Source of the DNA: Trebouxia sp. TZW2008 | Taxonomy: Eukaryota > Chlorophyta > Trebouxiophyceae > Trebouxiales > Trebouxiaceae | NCBI GenBank assembly: GCA_002118135.1 | Contig: BDIU01000435.1 | Coordinates: 268 to 64,267 of the forward strand | DNA length: 64,000 bases | Reading direction: 5' to 3' | Shown here: positions 1 to 12,400 of the stretch, one piece after another | Position numbering within the stretch: the stretch's first letter is position 1 | Layout: each line of letters starts with the position of its first letter | Translations under genes and position numbers: made by a program | Notes under the pieces: model-generated | Databases searched by the model: none | Seen by the model: only the letters and a program-made list of their open reading frames with translations | Told to the model about the DNA's origin: nothing

Positions 1-679
1 TGTGCAGTCAGCACAACTTTGTTTTCTGTCAAACCACTTGCATAGCCTTCCTGAGCAAAGTGCACTGCCACACAAATAATTTTGCCAGGGTCTGGCCTAT
101 CCTATTCCTAACGACTTTGACTTTTTGCACCTGCTCATATGCAACTGCAAGCATGCGCCAGAATCCTGAGCTGTTCAATTCAAAACTGAGCACGCATTTG
201 CTCAGGAGCGTGCTGAGCTGTGCTGATGTGTTGATTGAGTCTGAGTCACACTGCTACAGNNCACACTGCTACAGCTGTGACTCATGCAAATGTCCTGATC
301 AAGACTTTCCGGCTCCCCTGTACGTATCCGTAACTACGTAGAGACCACGCAAAGCGTAGATAACAGCACTACCAGCAGCTGGGATAGTGAAAAGTTCCAA
401 ATTCAGCCTACCTGGTGCAACTGGGGGTTGGTTCGTACCTTGAACCCGCGGATCGGAAGTGTCTCAAGACTTTCGTTGCTGCTCAGCTGAAGGGGGCTAC
501 ACCAGCCCACGACTCGCATTTTAGCGTGAGCCACGCGGCATGCTTTATAGGAGTGTCGGCAACAGTTTTTGAGCACGCCACCAGATCTATCTCGTGGTGT
601 CGCTGTGAGTTCAGCCCGTCAAAGTCTGGTCTGCTCGTCCGTCGCCACTCATCTTGAGGCAAAGCTGCTCGTACAAGTG
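1..679. other. No gene recognised at left edge
   Basis: Short open frames occur here, but none shows a recognisable motif or a convincing splice structure. The stretch probably contains the promoter and 5' UTR of the BTB-like gene that starts at 680, and perhaps the end of a gene lying to the left. A two-base assembly gap interrupts it. Confidence 0.4.
247..274. other. Two-N assembly gap inside a 13-bp direct repeat
   Basis: Positions 260-261 are N. The 13 bases before the gap (247-259) and the 13 after it (262-274) are identical. That is what is left when two contig ends overlap but are not merged, so the duplication is probably an assembly artefact. Confidence 0.85.
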
Positions 680-2420
680 ATGGAAACCCAAGCTGAGGAG
701 CAGCCGGCATCTTCAAACTCTGAAGAGGCACGCGAACACAGTGGCGAACAAGACAGCAAGCGGGCACGGCTCGCGTTACAGCACAGGCATGTGCCTATGC
801 TGTTGCAGCGCAGTTTAGACAAGTTGAAAGAAAGAACAGTTCCGGTCAACGGCGGGCGGTGTGCGGCATACTGTAATTGGTGGCGCGAGCAGTCACGCTC
901 GAGCTCCCAGGACAGCGTGCACTTGTTTCCTGTGCAACTTATCGGGGATGACCTTAACCCGGAACAGCTCACTCGCTTGAGCTACAGTGACTTCGCATTT
1001 TGCAGGTTGGTGGATCTCGCAAACACCAAGCAAGTTGCCGTTATCGCTCTCGAACAGCTATAGCTTTGGCTTTTGCAGCAAGTGGGGTGAAGTCCTGCTG
1101 AAGGATCATGACTGGCAGGAGTCAACTTTACGAGCAATTTCGCCTGTGTTCACAGAGCCCAACATTGTGTTTCACTCTGTGGAAGGTGTGTTGGGTGGTG
1201 AGATCAAGCTGTGTGCAGCAAACATTGAGGCAATCCTTGTATTTGCCAATGCTACTAGGGTGAGTCTTTGCCTTCAGTAAAGGATGTTGTTGCAGCTGGA
1301 CTGCTCATCATAAGCTGTTGCTCTGCAGTTTGAGTGCTTGGAGGAGGCTTGTGCAACATACCTGTGCGAAGCATCCGGCAAGATGGAACCTGAAGGTCTA
1401 TCATGCTTGATGAGGCTTGGGGATCGTTTGAACCTATACAAGTTGCTTGACAGTATTGCTTGGAAGCTTGCACGGCGGTGTTGGTTGCCATACATGGACA
1501 ACCTGACATTGGCCGTCCGCTATCTGCATAAAACAAAAAGGGACATGAAAGCATTGTTGCACCATCCCCGCCGAGGCGCCTACACAGAGTTGCAGGTCTT
1601 GGGGCTTTTGGAGGCGGCAAGCATCCCTGAAGATGTTATTGTAGATGTGCTGGATCTGGAGCTCATGGGGCTAGCTGAACTGAATGTACTGCTTGGCATC
1701 TTGGCAAAATGCGGTCATAGCACTCACAATGTGTTGCTGCGTAAAGCAGTCACACAACAACAGCTATTATTCCAGGGTTTAACATCAGAACACCACTTGC
1801 TCGATTGGCAGCAGACAAGCATTGCAGAAAACATCATGTTGCCAGACTCAGGAAAGCCAAACATACAGGTTTTGTTGCCAGGATCAGAGCTGAAGTTGGT
1901 GTTGCAGTGGCACCGCGAGGGCAACGGTAGGTGTCAATGCTTTTCTTTGCACTTGTGCTTGAAGAATGCATTAGCAAGCATGCGTGCAATTCATCAAGTA
2001 TGCATGTTGCATGAAGCATGCAGTATGGTTTGTATTGTGGGCATCCTGTGAGAATTTGCTACTATGACGATGATGGTCGCTTCATGCTAACATGCAGGAA
2101 GTCATTCAGTAGGCGTTTACGTAGCACAGCGAGGCCGCAGCACAGGGCGCAATTCCAGCGGGTCGTCAAATTTCACTATGTTTGCTTTACGCACAAACAC
2201 ACCAAGATTGTTGCTGCCATACCATTACTGCCATGGTGGTTTTTTCTCCACGCCAAACCACTCCAAACTTGGAGCAGCAAAAGGGTGGGCTAGGTACATG
2301 AACGATTTGTCACAGTACTATCCAGCTGACTTCCAAGGACCCTTCATCATTGGTGTTAGATGGTCAAGACCATTGACAATTGATGAGCCTGAGTGGTCAG
2401 AGGACTCAGATTCTGATTGA
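680..2420 (+). CDS. BTB/BACK-like domain protein, 4 exons
   Basis: I assemble exons 680-1005, 1079-1259, 1329-1926 and 2098-2420. All three introns are GT-AG and the frame is kept throughout, giving 475 aa ending in an acidic EDSDSD tail and TGA. The first ATG gives METQAEE; an upstream frame extension has only a TTG. The N-terminus is acidic, followed by a basic KRAR patch near residue 30. The middle (about residues 170-300) is helical, with the pattern CLMRLGDRLNLYKLLD, which resembles the end of a BTB domain running into a BACK domain. BTB/BACK proteins are usually substrate adaptors of cullin-3 ubiquitin ligases; that role is inferred only. The canonical N-terminal BTB signature is weak, so this may be a diverged or alga-specific family. 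No echo copies of its exons were seen. Confidence 0.6.
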
Positions 2421-3418
2421 CACTTACTAGGCAATGCGGTCCAAGCCAAACATGCATTCATATGATAGACTAGTTTGTGATAGTCATTCTTGATACACCA
2501 AGCTGCATTTGACTAATCATTGCTGTCACAGCTTGTTTTGAGTGCAATAGGAGTTGATAGTGCGTTCATGTGCATCCAATTCGTTTGTGTGGCTTAATTG
2601 GAGTCCTCATACGCCCTTTGTAACTGCAGTATGTCCATTGTATGACCCCAAATAGATAGCATCGCACTGTGTTTGCAACGCTCCTTTTACTGCATATGCA
2701 ATCAGAACAAGCCAATGGGCCATGTTGCTCTCAATGTCACTAGAAGATCTTGAGTCAATATAGTCTCCTCAATTGAACTGAAAACTGCGATCGTGGTCAC
2801 ATAGAACGGAAGCAAAACAACATGGCAGGGGGTTGATGCGCAGCGTCGTTATGCAATGCGATGATTCATTTGTAATGCTTAGTGTACATGTCTTCAATGC
2901 TTTAGTGTGACTTCCCTTGCTGCAAAACAAGGGTCACACACATTAGAACATGCATAGAAACGCCAGCAGCTCGCCAGTCAACAACCTGCTACTGCAGTCC
3001 CTGATCACACTGTACTGCATGTCACAGGCCGCAGCAATTTGTGATGCGGTCAGAGCATGCCGACGCTGTTTAAACAGCGACACGTAGTCAATGTCATAGA
3101 CAGAATGCAGCTTTCCCTCGAGGGCAGCGTATACATCAAGCACAACTTAGACTGGCAGCACGTTGTCCCAAGCACGGCACAGGTGCCATGCCGACTTACG
3201 TGCATGAGATCGTTGCATGATCCGCTCCCGCTTGTTGGACTCCGCAACGTATTGTGCTATCTTGACAGGTTTCAGACTGGCTTGACGAGGAGAAGGCGCA
3301 GGCTTGCAGTTGCTTGACGTTTTGCCAAAACCACCATGACGCAACCGACACAAATGGTGCGGTCTTGCTGGACGCCAACTCAGGTAAGTCAAGACTTGTA
3401 CGCGGTGCACAGTCACAG
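2421..3418. other. Intergenic / possible 5' exons of the giant gene
   Basis: No complete gene is visible. A good splice donor follows 3383, so one or more 5' exons of the next gene probably lie between about 3200 and 3383. Neither their reading frame nor a start codon could be fixed. Confidence 0.4.
2619..2623 (+). terminator. TGTAA polyadenylation-signal candidate
   Basis: TGTAA lies about 200 nt after the stop at 2420. TGTAA is the usual poly(A) signal of chlorophyte algae. A five-base motif occurs by chance often, so this is only a candidate. Confidence 0.35.
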
Positions 3419-6400
3419 GTATTTGTCTTTGGCCACCACCTCAACATCCACAGAGGATCAGTTGTTGTTCTGGCAACTTGAACAGGTGTGACAGCAGTCC
3501 TGTCTCAACAAGACAGAAGCATGCATGCTAGAAAAGCAAGTCTGGTGAAACAACCTGCAAGACCTTTGTGGATCAGTGCAGCTGCCAGCAGTCTTGTGCA
3601 GAGTGCTCCTGGACTCTCTTTCAGCATGCATATCAGACACATCAGCTCTGGTCAGACACACACTGCAGAGTGGTCTTCAGGTGTGACAATCAAATTCTGC
3701 TTCACCAGCCAATTTTCTGCAGTTGCAAGCACCCGGAACCGCGCAAGCCTGTTTCTGTGTTTGGCTGCAATCATACGCACATACTCAAGTGTTCATCAAG
3801 CATTGTAGCTAGTATCGAAGTCTTGATAAGTCATATGACAGGCAGGCTTCTGGGACAGCAATGCAATGCGCTGGCTTCAAAACATGTTGTTCTGCAGTCC
3901 AACAAAGCAACCAGCCATGTGATGCAGCGCACACGAGCGTCACCAACCTCAGCAGTGGCCTGGCTCTAGAACAGCCCTCAAGAAGTTGCAGGTGGAAACA
4001 GCTGACTGTCTCTGATGATGGCAAGGCAGTAGTTGCCCTCACATCTGAGGAAGGAAAGCCAAGCCTGTGGCTATGGTCTGGCCACCACATTCAATCATCA
4101 CAATCTGCACCTCCCCATGCTCAGGTGATCATTGGATTCACACTGTGAAACTTTCTGGCCACGCTGTCAAATCTGAGGAACAATGTCCCAGTCTCTGGCT
4201 GTGATCTGGCCATCAAAACCAGTGATGACAAATCCCCACAAGCCATGCTCAGGTAATCCTGTTGGTCTGGCCATCATATGCAGCTGTCACAACCCCCCGC
4301 AAGCAATGCTCAGATGGTCATTGGGGTCTCGCCATCACAATCAAATGTCACAGCTCCCTACAAGCCATGCTCAGGCAATCATTGCGGCTGTTTTCTCAAC
4401 CTTTTGACATTCTGCAAATTCGCGTCAAATGCCTCATTGCTAGACAAAGCTTGCTGTGCACTTGCGCATCCAATCTGGTCCGCACTGTGTGGACGTGCTG
4501 GAATTCACATGTAGAATGTGTTGCACAGTATGCTAGAGCTTGGCAGCGTTTGAAACATGCACATGCATGCCCTGCCTTGCACTGCTTGAGTGGTGCTTGG
4601 CCTCACATGCAGCATGTGTTACACAGGAAGGCTGCAGTTGGCAGCACTTGAGGCAGCCAACAGACAAGGGCTTGGGCCCAGCAGCCAATCCAGGGTCAGA
4701 GCAGGCTGAGCTTGACACAAAACAGACCAGCCTGTCCATCAGGTGAAGCACAGCATTCATGTCTTAGCCTGCATACATGCTGCCATCCCATCTTGGCTCA
4801 CTGCATGCCAATGCATTTGAATCCTGTAGCATCAATATGGTTCCAGTACATAAGTGTGGCATGCCCAATAATGCACCTTGCCAGCCCAGTCTTCCACGCT
4901 GCATGCCCGGTCACCAACGCTTCAACAGTCTTTGCTGAACATGTACAATGGCTTTGCTTTGTAGCGACTGCTTTTGTTCCCAAAGAAATTGTCCTGATGT
5001 CGAGCCCTCCTTACTCAGAGGTGCCGCTGCGGTCAGAATGCAGTCATTGGATACCAATTGTGTTGTGCTGAAATCGAGAATGTCCTCGCATCGAGCCTCC
5101 TTGGAAAGAAAAGTTACTGTGCTGCACTGTATGATCCACCTCACACAGTACATACATGAGTAGCATAGCAGAGGTCTGACTACAACTCCCTGCTCTGCAC
5201 TATCCTTGTCAACCAGCACCTGCCTCAGCAGCACTACAGAGGACCCAATTCTAGTGATGCTGCTGCTGCCATATTCAGCCAGCGCATGCAACGTTCTTGC
5301 TGCTGACACTTCTCTCACTGCAGCTTTGTCCAGCATGGCTCAAAGGGAGCATCCGCTGCTGTTGCCTCTGCAACTTGGACAAGCAACTTGGACAAGCGAC
5401 TCACCACTGCAGCTGGCGGTCTTGCTTCAGTATTTGCAGCACCCTCTGCCCTTAATACATCAAACAAAGCCACTGAAGGTTTCCTCACTGCAGATTTGTC
5501 CAGCATCCCATGAAGGGAGCATCTGCTGCCGTGGCTTTTGCAACTTGGTCAAGCGACTCACCGCTGCAACTGGCGGTGTTGCTTCAGCCTTTGCAGCACC
5601 CTCTGCCCTTCATGCATCAACCAGAGCTGCAGTCTTGGCAGAATACCACAGTCTATTCCATGGCGTCAGCTGTTTCAAAGCAAGGGGAGCACTCAGCCTC
5701 TGCAGCTCCGGCAGATGCTGCTGCTCAGAAGGCTTGCAGCCTCAGTGCTGTTGTGCAAGCCTGGCATCCGACAGGTTCTTGTCACTCCAGTCACAGCTCA
5801 GTCGTCTTTGCTCAGCCTCTCGTGCATGCGCAAGTGCTGTAACATACAATGGCTGCGTGACATGCAGAGCACATTGCTTGCGTGTTTGTGTTTGTGCTGT
5901 GCCTGTCAGCAGTGTGTCAAGTTTGTGTCAGTGACCACCATCAACAACTCCTCGGGGTATGCAGATTGGGCTGTCCTGCAGGCCATATGCAATGCAGTGG
6001 TAACTGTTGTGCCAGTGCATGTTGCCATCTTTGCCGAGCATTCACTGTCTGTGCCAACGAGAGCTACATGAATTTCACTGTTTGTTCTCTTGCATGCTGC
6101 CAAGCACGATGTGCACAAGCTTGAGCGACTACTACAGTTACCTTGTGCATAATGTTCAAGCCCTACACTTGACTTAATTGTGTGACTGCGCAGGGGATTG
6201 GCTGGCGCTGGCTGTGTCTTCACAAAGCAGCTCTGCATGGATCATCATTGTGGATGCATCCATGACTGTCACTGCCAAGGTGTGCTGCATTGGTGCCTGC
6301 CTGTGGCTGCATCAAAGCTGCTCATGAAGCGCCAGACGACCCAGTGTCTGCTGTGACAGCGCACATGCACACAATTGCATGTCTGCATATACAGCATGCA

Positions 6401-9400
6401 TGCAGCTGGCAAACTTCCAGATGCAAGTGCTGCCTGCTGTATATTTGCTTGATGATGAGGCTGCTTGTTGATATCAGCCCTACACAACTTGCTGTGAACT
6501 GTGCCAACAGCAATCTGCACATCCAGTCCCTGATGAGTGAAGAATGAGCAATCTGCAAAGCACATCCCGCTAACCAGCAAGGAATGCTGCAGGTGTCCTG
6601 GGAGACGCTGCTGCATGATCGCAAGGCAGGGCAGCAGCCCTCAGCGGCAGACAGCAACAGCAATGCGTTGCCCTGCAGTCTAGCTTGGCTGCCTGATGGC
6701 TTGGCGCTGGCCATCATGGACAGCTGTGGCAATGCTGCCTTGCTTGATGTGCGTGGCAATCAGCACTGCCTGCAGCAGGTCTGGCTTTTGATCTAACAGC
6801 ATTGTGAGCTGCGCAGTTGCTGGCTGGCTGCTTGCCTGCCTGCCTGCCTGTCTGTCTGTCTGTCTGTCTTTGTTCATGCCTGCCTGCCTGCCTTTCTGTT
6901 CTCCTTCCTGCCTGACTGCCTATCTGCCTGCCTGTCTAAGCAAGCTTACATCTGGTACAATTGCTTGGTGAGAAAGGAGATCTAAATCAGTGGTACGCAT
7001 CACATGCTTGACTGTCTGGCAATTATCCTGCACTTCACTCACCACAGTGCAAAAGCTTCTGTTTCCTGCCTCATGACACAAAAAGCTGCATCAACATGCT
7101 GTTGCCTTTGCAGGTTGGCAAGGATGCCAGCAGCTGCAGCGTCTCTACTCATGATAGCAGGGTCTTGTGCTACTCAGATTGGGGTCCCACTCAACGCCCC
7201 AAAAGCATCAGGTTGGCATTTTCTGTGCTCAAAGTGTCTGAATGAATATGAGGCACACTTGCCTGTTGCCATGATGCACAGGCCTATGCATCTACAGGGT
7301 TCAACTAGTGACCCTCTCTAGGATTTGCCTCTTGGAGCAGCCAATTTGTAGATCCAGAATCCTGTTAGACTGTCTCCGTGATTAGTTTTAGCTCATCTGA
7401 CGCTGTCAGGCACATGCGGACACTGCTCAATACTACTTGTCAACAGCTCAACACAGCAGCTGCCGCCCTGCCCCATGTGTTGTACTTTTCACAGCCATGC
7501 TTCCTGTCTGACAACGGCTTGCAACTAGTTTTCCTGGCCATGCAGGCCCCAGACATTCTCAGTGTCAGCCTTTTGGTCTGCCCCTGGCAAAGGGATATCC
7601 TTGGCCTTATCAGACGGCCACTACATCAGCTTCTGGCAGGCAGCAATGATGCGGGATAGCCCGCTACGCCTCAGCGTGTAAGTTACTTGGCTTCAGCTGC
7701 ACAGTTGCAGCCAGCATGCTTTGTTTGCACACACTCAGCATGCCCTGCAGCCTACAGTGTGCCTTCTGTATCTCCCCTGTTGCTGCCTGATTGACTACAA
7801 GTTCTTTGTATGTAGACAGAAGGCTCCTGATTTCTTCAATGCAATGGGCTGCAGCTTTGGACTGTACCACCATATACACCAGCATGGCACCTGACAGCAC
7901 AGCCTGTCCTGAATTCAGCAAAAGCTTTCGTTCTGAAACAAAAATCTTTCTCAGACTCTGTGTGAAACTGCAGACCTGAGCCATTGCCTGCCTCTGGCAA
8001 ACTTGAGCAAGCTTTCAGAGCTGCATCTGGGCCGCCTGCAGCACCTAATAGCCATGCAACAGCTGTGGCTCATGTCAGTCTCATGCGAAGTCCACTAGGC
8101 AACAGCCGAGTGAGGTCTGCTCGTACACCGCCTGATGATCAAGCCACAGCCATGGCTCCTGTTAGTCTCATGCCAAGTCCTCTAGGAAGCAGCCAGCTGA
8201 GGTCTGCTACTACATTGCCTGAAGCCACATGCATGGAGCACATGGTGATGCAGAAGAGTGTATCAGTTGCTGCAGCCCCTGCTGCTGTGCTTGACCACCT
8301 GAAGCAAGGTAAGGCAAACCCTCACACAGGCCTGGTTCTGCTATGTCCAGTGGTGTAAGATTTGGACTGCGTCGCAGTTTGCATGCAACCAGCTAGGGTT
8401 ACCTTATCAATCAAAGTCTGATGCGGTGTAGAGCTGGTCACTCTGCATAACGGATCAGGGAGCCGTTTTCCACATAGCATCCAATGGCAGATTTTGCTGC
8501 AATGATTGCTGCATGCCTGCCCTTGATCCTCTTTGTTCTGCTTCTTCTTGAGCCTTTCTATCTGCCTCATTTTGCCTGCATGAACCAATTTTGTCTGCCA
8601 TCCAGTCCACAAGACACCTGTGCTGCTGTTCCTCAAACTAGGCTTTCTTTCAGATCTGGTTGCAGTGCATCAACTTTGTCTGGACAGTCTTGCAGGTCAG
8701 AGTCCAGTGTATCAGCCACAGATTGGCGTCCCTTGCAGGTCTAGTGGCAGTGCCTGAAGGAGACCTAGCCCTGGCAGTCAGTCAGTTCAGCCGAGCCAAA
8801 GCTTACGGCTGGCTTGCACTCACAGCCGTCTACCTGCACTTTGGCCAGCCTATTAACATGCTGCTCCGTCTTCAGCCAAGCTTTGATGCAGGTCTGGTGG
8901 CAGTGCCTGAAGGAGACCTAGCCCTGGCAGTCAGTCAGTTCAGTCGAGCCAAAGCTTACGGCTGGCTTGCACTCACAGCTGTCTATCTGCACTTTGGCCA
9001 GCCTACTTACATGCTGCTCCGTCTTCAGCTAAGCTTTGATGCAGGTCTGGTGGCAGTGCCTGAAGGAGACCTAGCCGTGGCAGTCAGTCACTTGACCCTG
9101 TTCTCTGCTCCTTCAACCCTTTTTGTTTGTTCCTCCTTTTGCCATCTCTACTTTTCTTTTCATGCTGCACCTTCATGCTACACCACGATTTGCTCCTTGC
9201 ATCCAGTTAGTCTTTCTTGCAGGTCTAGCTGCAGTACGTGAAGGAGACCTAGCGCTGGCAGTTGACCACTACAGCCAAGCCAAAGCTTACGGCTGGCTTG
9301 CACTCACAGTCGCCTACCTGCACTTCAACCAGCCTCGATCTGCTGTTCTTGTGCTTCAGCATGCCATTGCACACACCTACAGCCAGACAACAGACAGCCG

Positions 9401-12400
9401 CCCAGAAGCTGGACACCTGGCGCAGGCAGCTGTGAGGCAGCTGTGTGAGGAGTGGGTTGAGTTGTGTTTTAACATGGCCAGGGATAAAGCTGTCCCTGGA
9501 GGTTTGATGCTGCTTGTTTTGCCAGCAAAGCAGCAGATGCAGCTAGGCACTTCTCAGGTAAGCAGTGATGGCCTTGTCCTGTCACCATTGCAAAGCAGCA
9601 GGTGCAGCTGGGGCCTTCTTAGGTAGACAATGATTATCACTGTCTTCATTTCTCACTGTTAACAGCTAGCTAGATGATGTGAGTCAGGGCTTGCATGATC
9701 AATTTTGCTGTGCAGCAGCTTAGTGTGGCACTACACAAGACGTCAGTGCTTGTTACCACGCCCAGCATGCTGTGTTTGCAATGCTGTACTGCACGGAGCC
9801 TACAGAGAGTATGCTACTTATCATTGTGACATGCAGCAGGTTCAGCCAAATACTTGACACAGTCCTGCAAAGAGGCCTGTGCTCTCAGGCAGCAGACCAT
9901 TGTCAATTCTCAATGGCAGACTGAGTTCTGTTTGCTGAGTGTTACGTCAACATGCACCATCTGTTTGCCATATTCAAGCCTGAACAATTTTGTTTTGGAC
10001 ATTCTGAAATACTGCTGTCAGGAACAGATACAAGGTGCCATACATGCCTTGCCTGCATTGCAAAAATTGCTCTGTTGGTCTACTGAACATGTCAGGCATC
10101 CTGGCACATTCCTGCATCGACAGGCCAGCTGTAACAAATGACTTCTTGCATTTGCTTTGCTGAGCAGTCCCTTAAACAACGTCACGCTACAAATGGGCTG
10201 CAAGTGCAAGGCAATGCCAAGATCGTGAGGATGTTGAGCATTAAACATTGTCAGACCATCATGCTATATGCATTCCCTCTTGCTGCAGCATGTGGCATCA
10301 TTATCGTTGAATGGGCAGCAGCTGAGAAGGGCCATGGGGCACGGCTTTGGGCAGGGCGCAGGGCACCATCAAGCAGAAGCCCTGTGGAATCCTGCCACAG
10401 CTGCTGGTTTGGCATTCCTGTGCCATCCTGACTCAGGTATGCTTAGTTACAGCTAGCACAGCATTGGGTTCAAAGACAGCCTGCCTCAGTGTGCTTAGTC
10501 ATGCAGCATTTCAATGCCAGCCTGACTTAGGTATGCTCAGTCAGGGCCACCACAGCATTTGTTCCAACACCAGCCTGCTTCAGTTTAGTCATGGCTACAA
10601 TAGCATTACAAGGCCAGTCTGACTCAGGTATGCTCAAGCATGGCAATAACAGCACCTCTACCCTACTTATGACAAACAAGCTACAATTTGCCATGCGCAG
10701 CATTTGTGGCAGTTGCTGCCTTGTAGGCTCAGTTCTATTTCTGCCTTGCTGTAGCGCTCTTTCACACACGACAGGTTTTGGATGCAGCTAGCTCCGCAAT
10801 TTGACCTGAAACACACATGCATTGTTGCTTCATATGACTGGAGCCCCTCTAGTGCACAGCTCATCATACAAATTCAATTGACAGACTGCACAGACATGAG
10901 GCAGCAAGAACACTTTCACCCTCAAGTAAGACAGAGCTTTAGACAGTCTTGGTTTGTGCACAGGAGCAGCTGCTGCTTTTGGAGTCTTGGCTGATGCAAA
11001 CCTATGGCATGAGGCCATCCATCTGGCTGTGGCCTGTCTATCTCATGATTGCCAGCAGACAGTAGACTTACTGGTACAGTGACTTCCCTTTGTGACGATC
11101 GCTTTGTTTCCCAACAAGATTGTCCTTATAATCAATTGTCCTTACTCAGAGGTACCACTGCAGTCAGCCTGCAGTCGTTGATTTCCAGTTGCATCGTCCT
11201 TACAGCAAGAATGTCCTTACATTTAGTGACCTTACAAGGAGAAGTCACTGCAATCCGTCGCTCATGCACTTCTGCTCTTGTATCTCCCGTCCTGCTCTTC
11301 TGGTCCTGCAGTGTTCCTGCTGCCTTTCTGCATCCACTGAGCAAGCAGGCATGGGCATTCTTGCCCTCAGAGCATGAAGCCGACGCTGAAACCACCTGGG
11401 TGAACTCCTTTGTGTTCACAGCTGTGCATTGTGTGTTCACAGATGTCCACCCTGCAGTCCATCCTACTGTCCTCTCTATGTGCACAGCTGCAGTGACGCC
11501 TTGGATCAGATGCTCTGCAGATACTACCTGCTCAGACTGCATGTTCTGCTTCTTAGCCTAAGTCATGCTAAGACACTATGCAATGACATGCACAGGCTGT
11601 TTCTCCCCACACTTGCAACCATTGTGCCTCAGTGCTGCAGTGCTACTAGCTTAGCATGCACAGCATGCCTTTGCTGCAAGTCATGCTCATGCAGTCACAG
11701 CGCTCGCGCGCGCTTTGCAAACCTGATGCAAAGGATCCCTTAACATTGTGTGCACAGCCTCGGTGACTGCAAGTGTCTGCAGAGTTTGACATGCCAAATA
11801 CCTCACCTGATCCTCACCTAAAGCTCACCCAATGCCCAATACCTCACCTGATCCTGAGAGCATCTTGGGTTTGCAAACTGTTCGTGTGCTGCAGGCAGTG
11901 ATGTCTACCAGGCTCAGACATCATCTGAAAGACCTATTGTCTTTACCACCACACACAGCAGCGCCAGCAATGGCTGACTTGATACAAGCTTTGGAGTCTG
12001 CACTGGCCCAGTATCCAAACAGCCCTGCCCTGGGCCAGTACCCAGACAGCCCTGCCTCAGGGCCAAGCTCATCCAGCCCTGCCCAAGGGCCGCACCCAAA
12101 CAACCCCGCCCTTCACAGCATTTACGCAGGGCTGGTGCAACAGGCATTGGCACAGCTCATGGACAAAGCAGCTGCCTGTGCTGCTGCTCTGCCAGTCATG
12201 GGAAACAGTGAATGCCAGACGCCGCATGAGCTCAGAAAGCTGCTGCTGATGGTGCTTGGTCAGGTGTGTCCAGCGTGACAATTGCAATGCTGTGTTCTTG
12301 ACTCAACAGACGCTTTTTCCTGCCTGCCTTGCTGCACTGTGCAGCTTATTAGATGCACTGATGTGGCTTGTGACTGTAATGCCAGAACATCAGGTGCATA

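Larger units (their letters stand above)
3419..7660 (+). other. Giant gene, N-terminal beta-propeller exons
   Basis: Four exon pieces show WD/propeller-blade style: EDQLLFWQLEQ near 3460, VSDDGKAVVAL...SLWLW at 4003-4126, DWLALAVSSQ...WIIIVDAS at 6194-6279, and LAWLPDGLALAIMDS at 6593-6778. The frame at 7378-7659 contains FLSDNGLQLVFLAM and may be another blade. Between them lie long introns with tandem repeats and one MITE. Not every exon could be joined, so the list of blades is incomplete. Confidence 0.5.

Noticed and set aside
569..679. N-terminal extension of the BTB-like frame
   Set aside because: It begins at a TTG; the first ATG in this frame is at 680 and no upstream exon is needed.
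6828..6935. CRISPR-like array
   Set aside because: It is a simple tetranucleotide repeat without spacers; the other tandem arrays have no unique spacers either, and the genome is eukaryotic.
7664..7984. Minus-strand 106-codon frame (MAQVCSFTQSLRKIF) as a nested gene
   Set aside because: The composition is protein-like, but it has no recognised motif and no splice or promoter evidence, and it lies inside the plus-strand giant gene.
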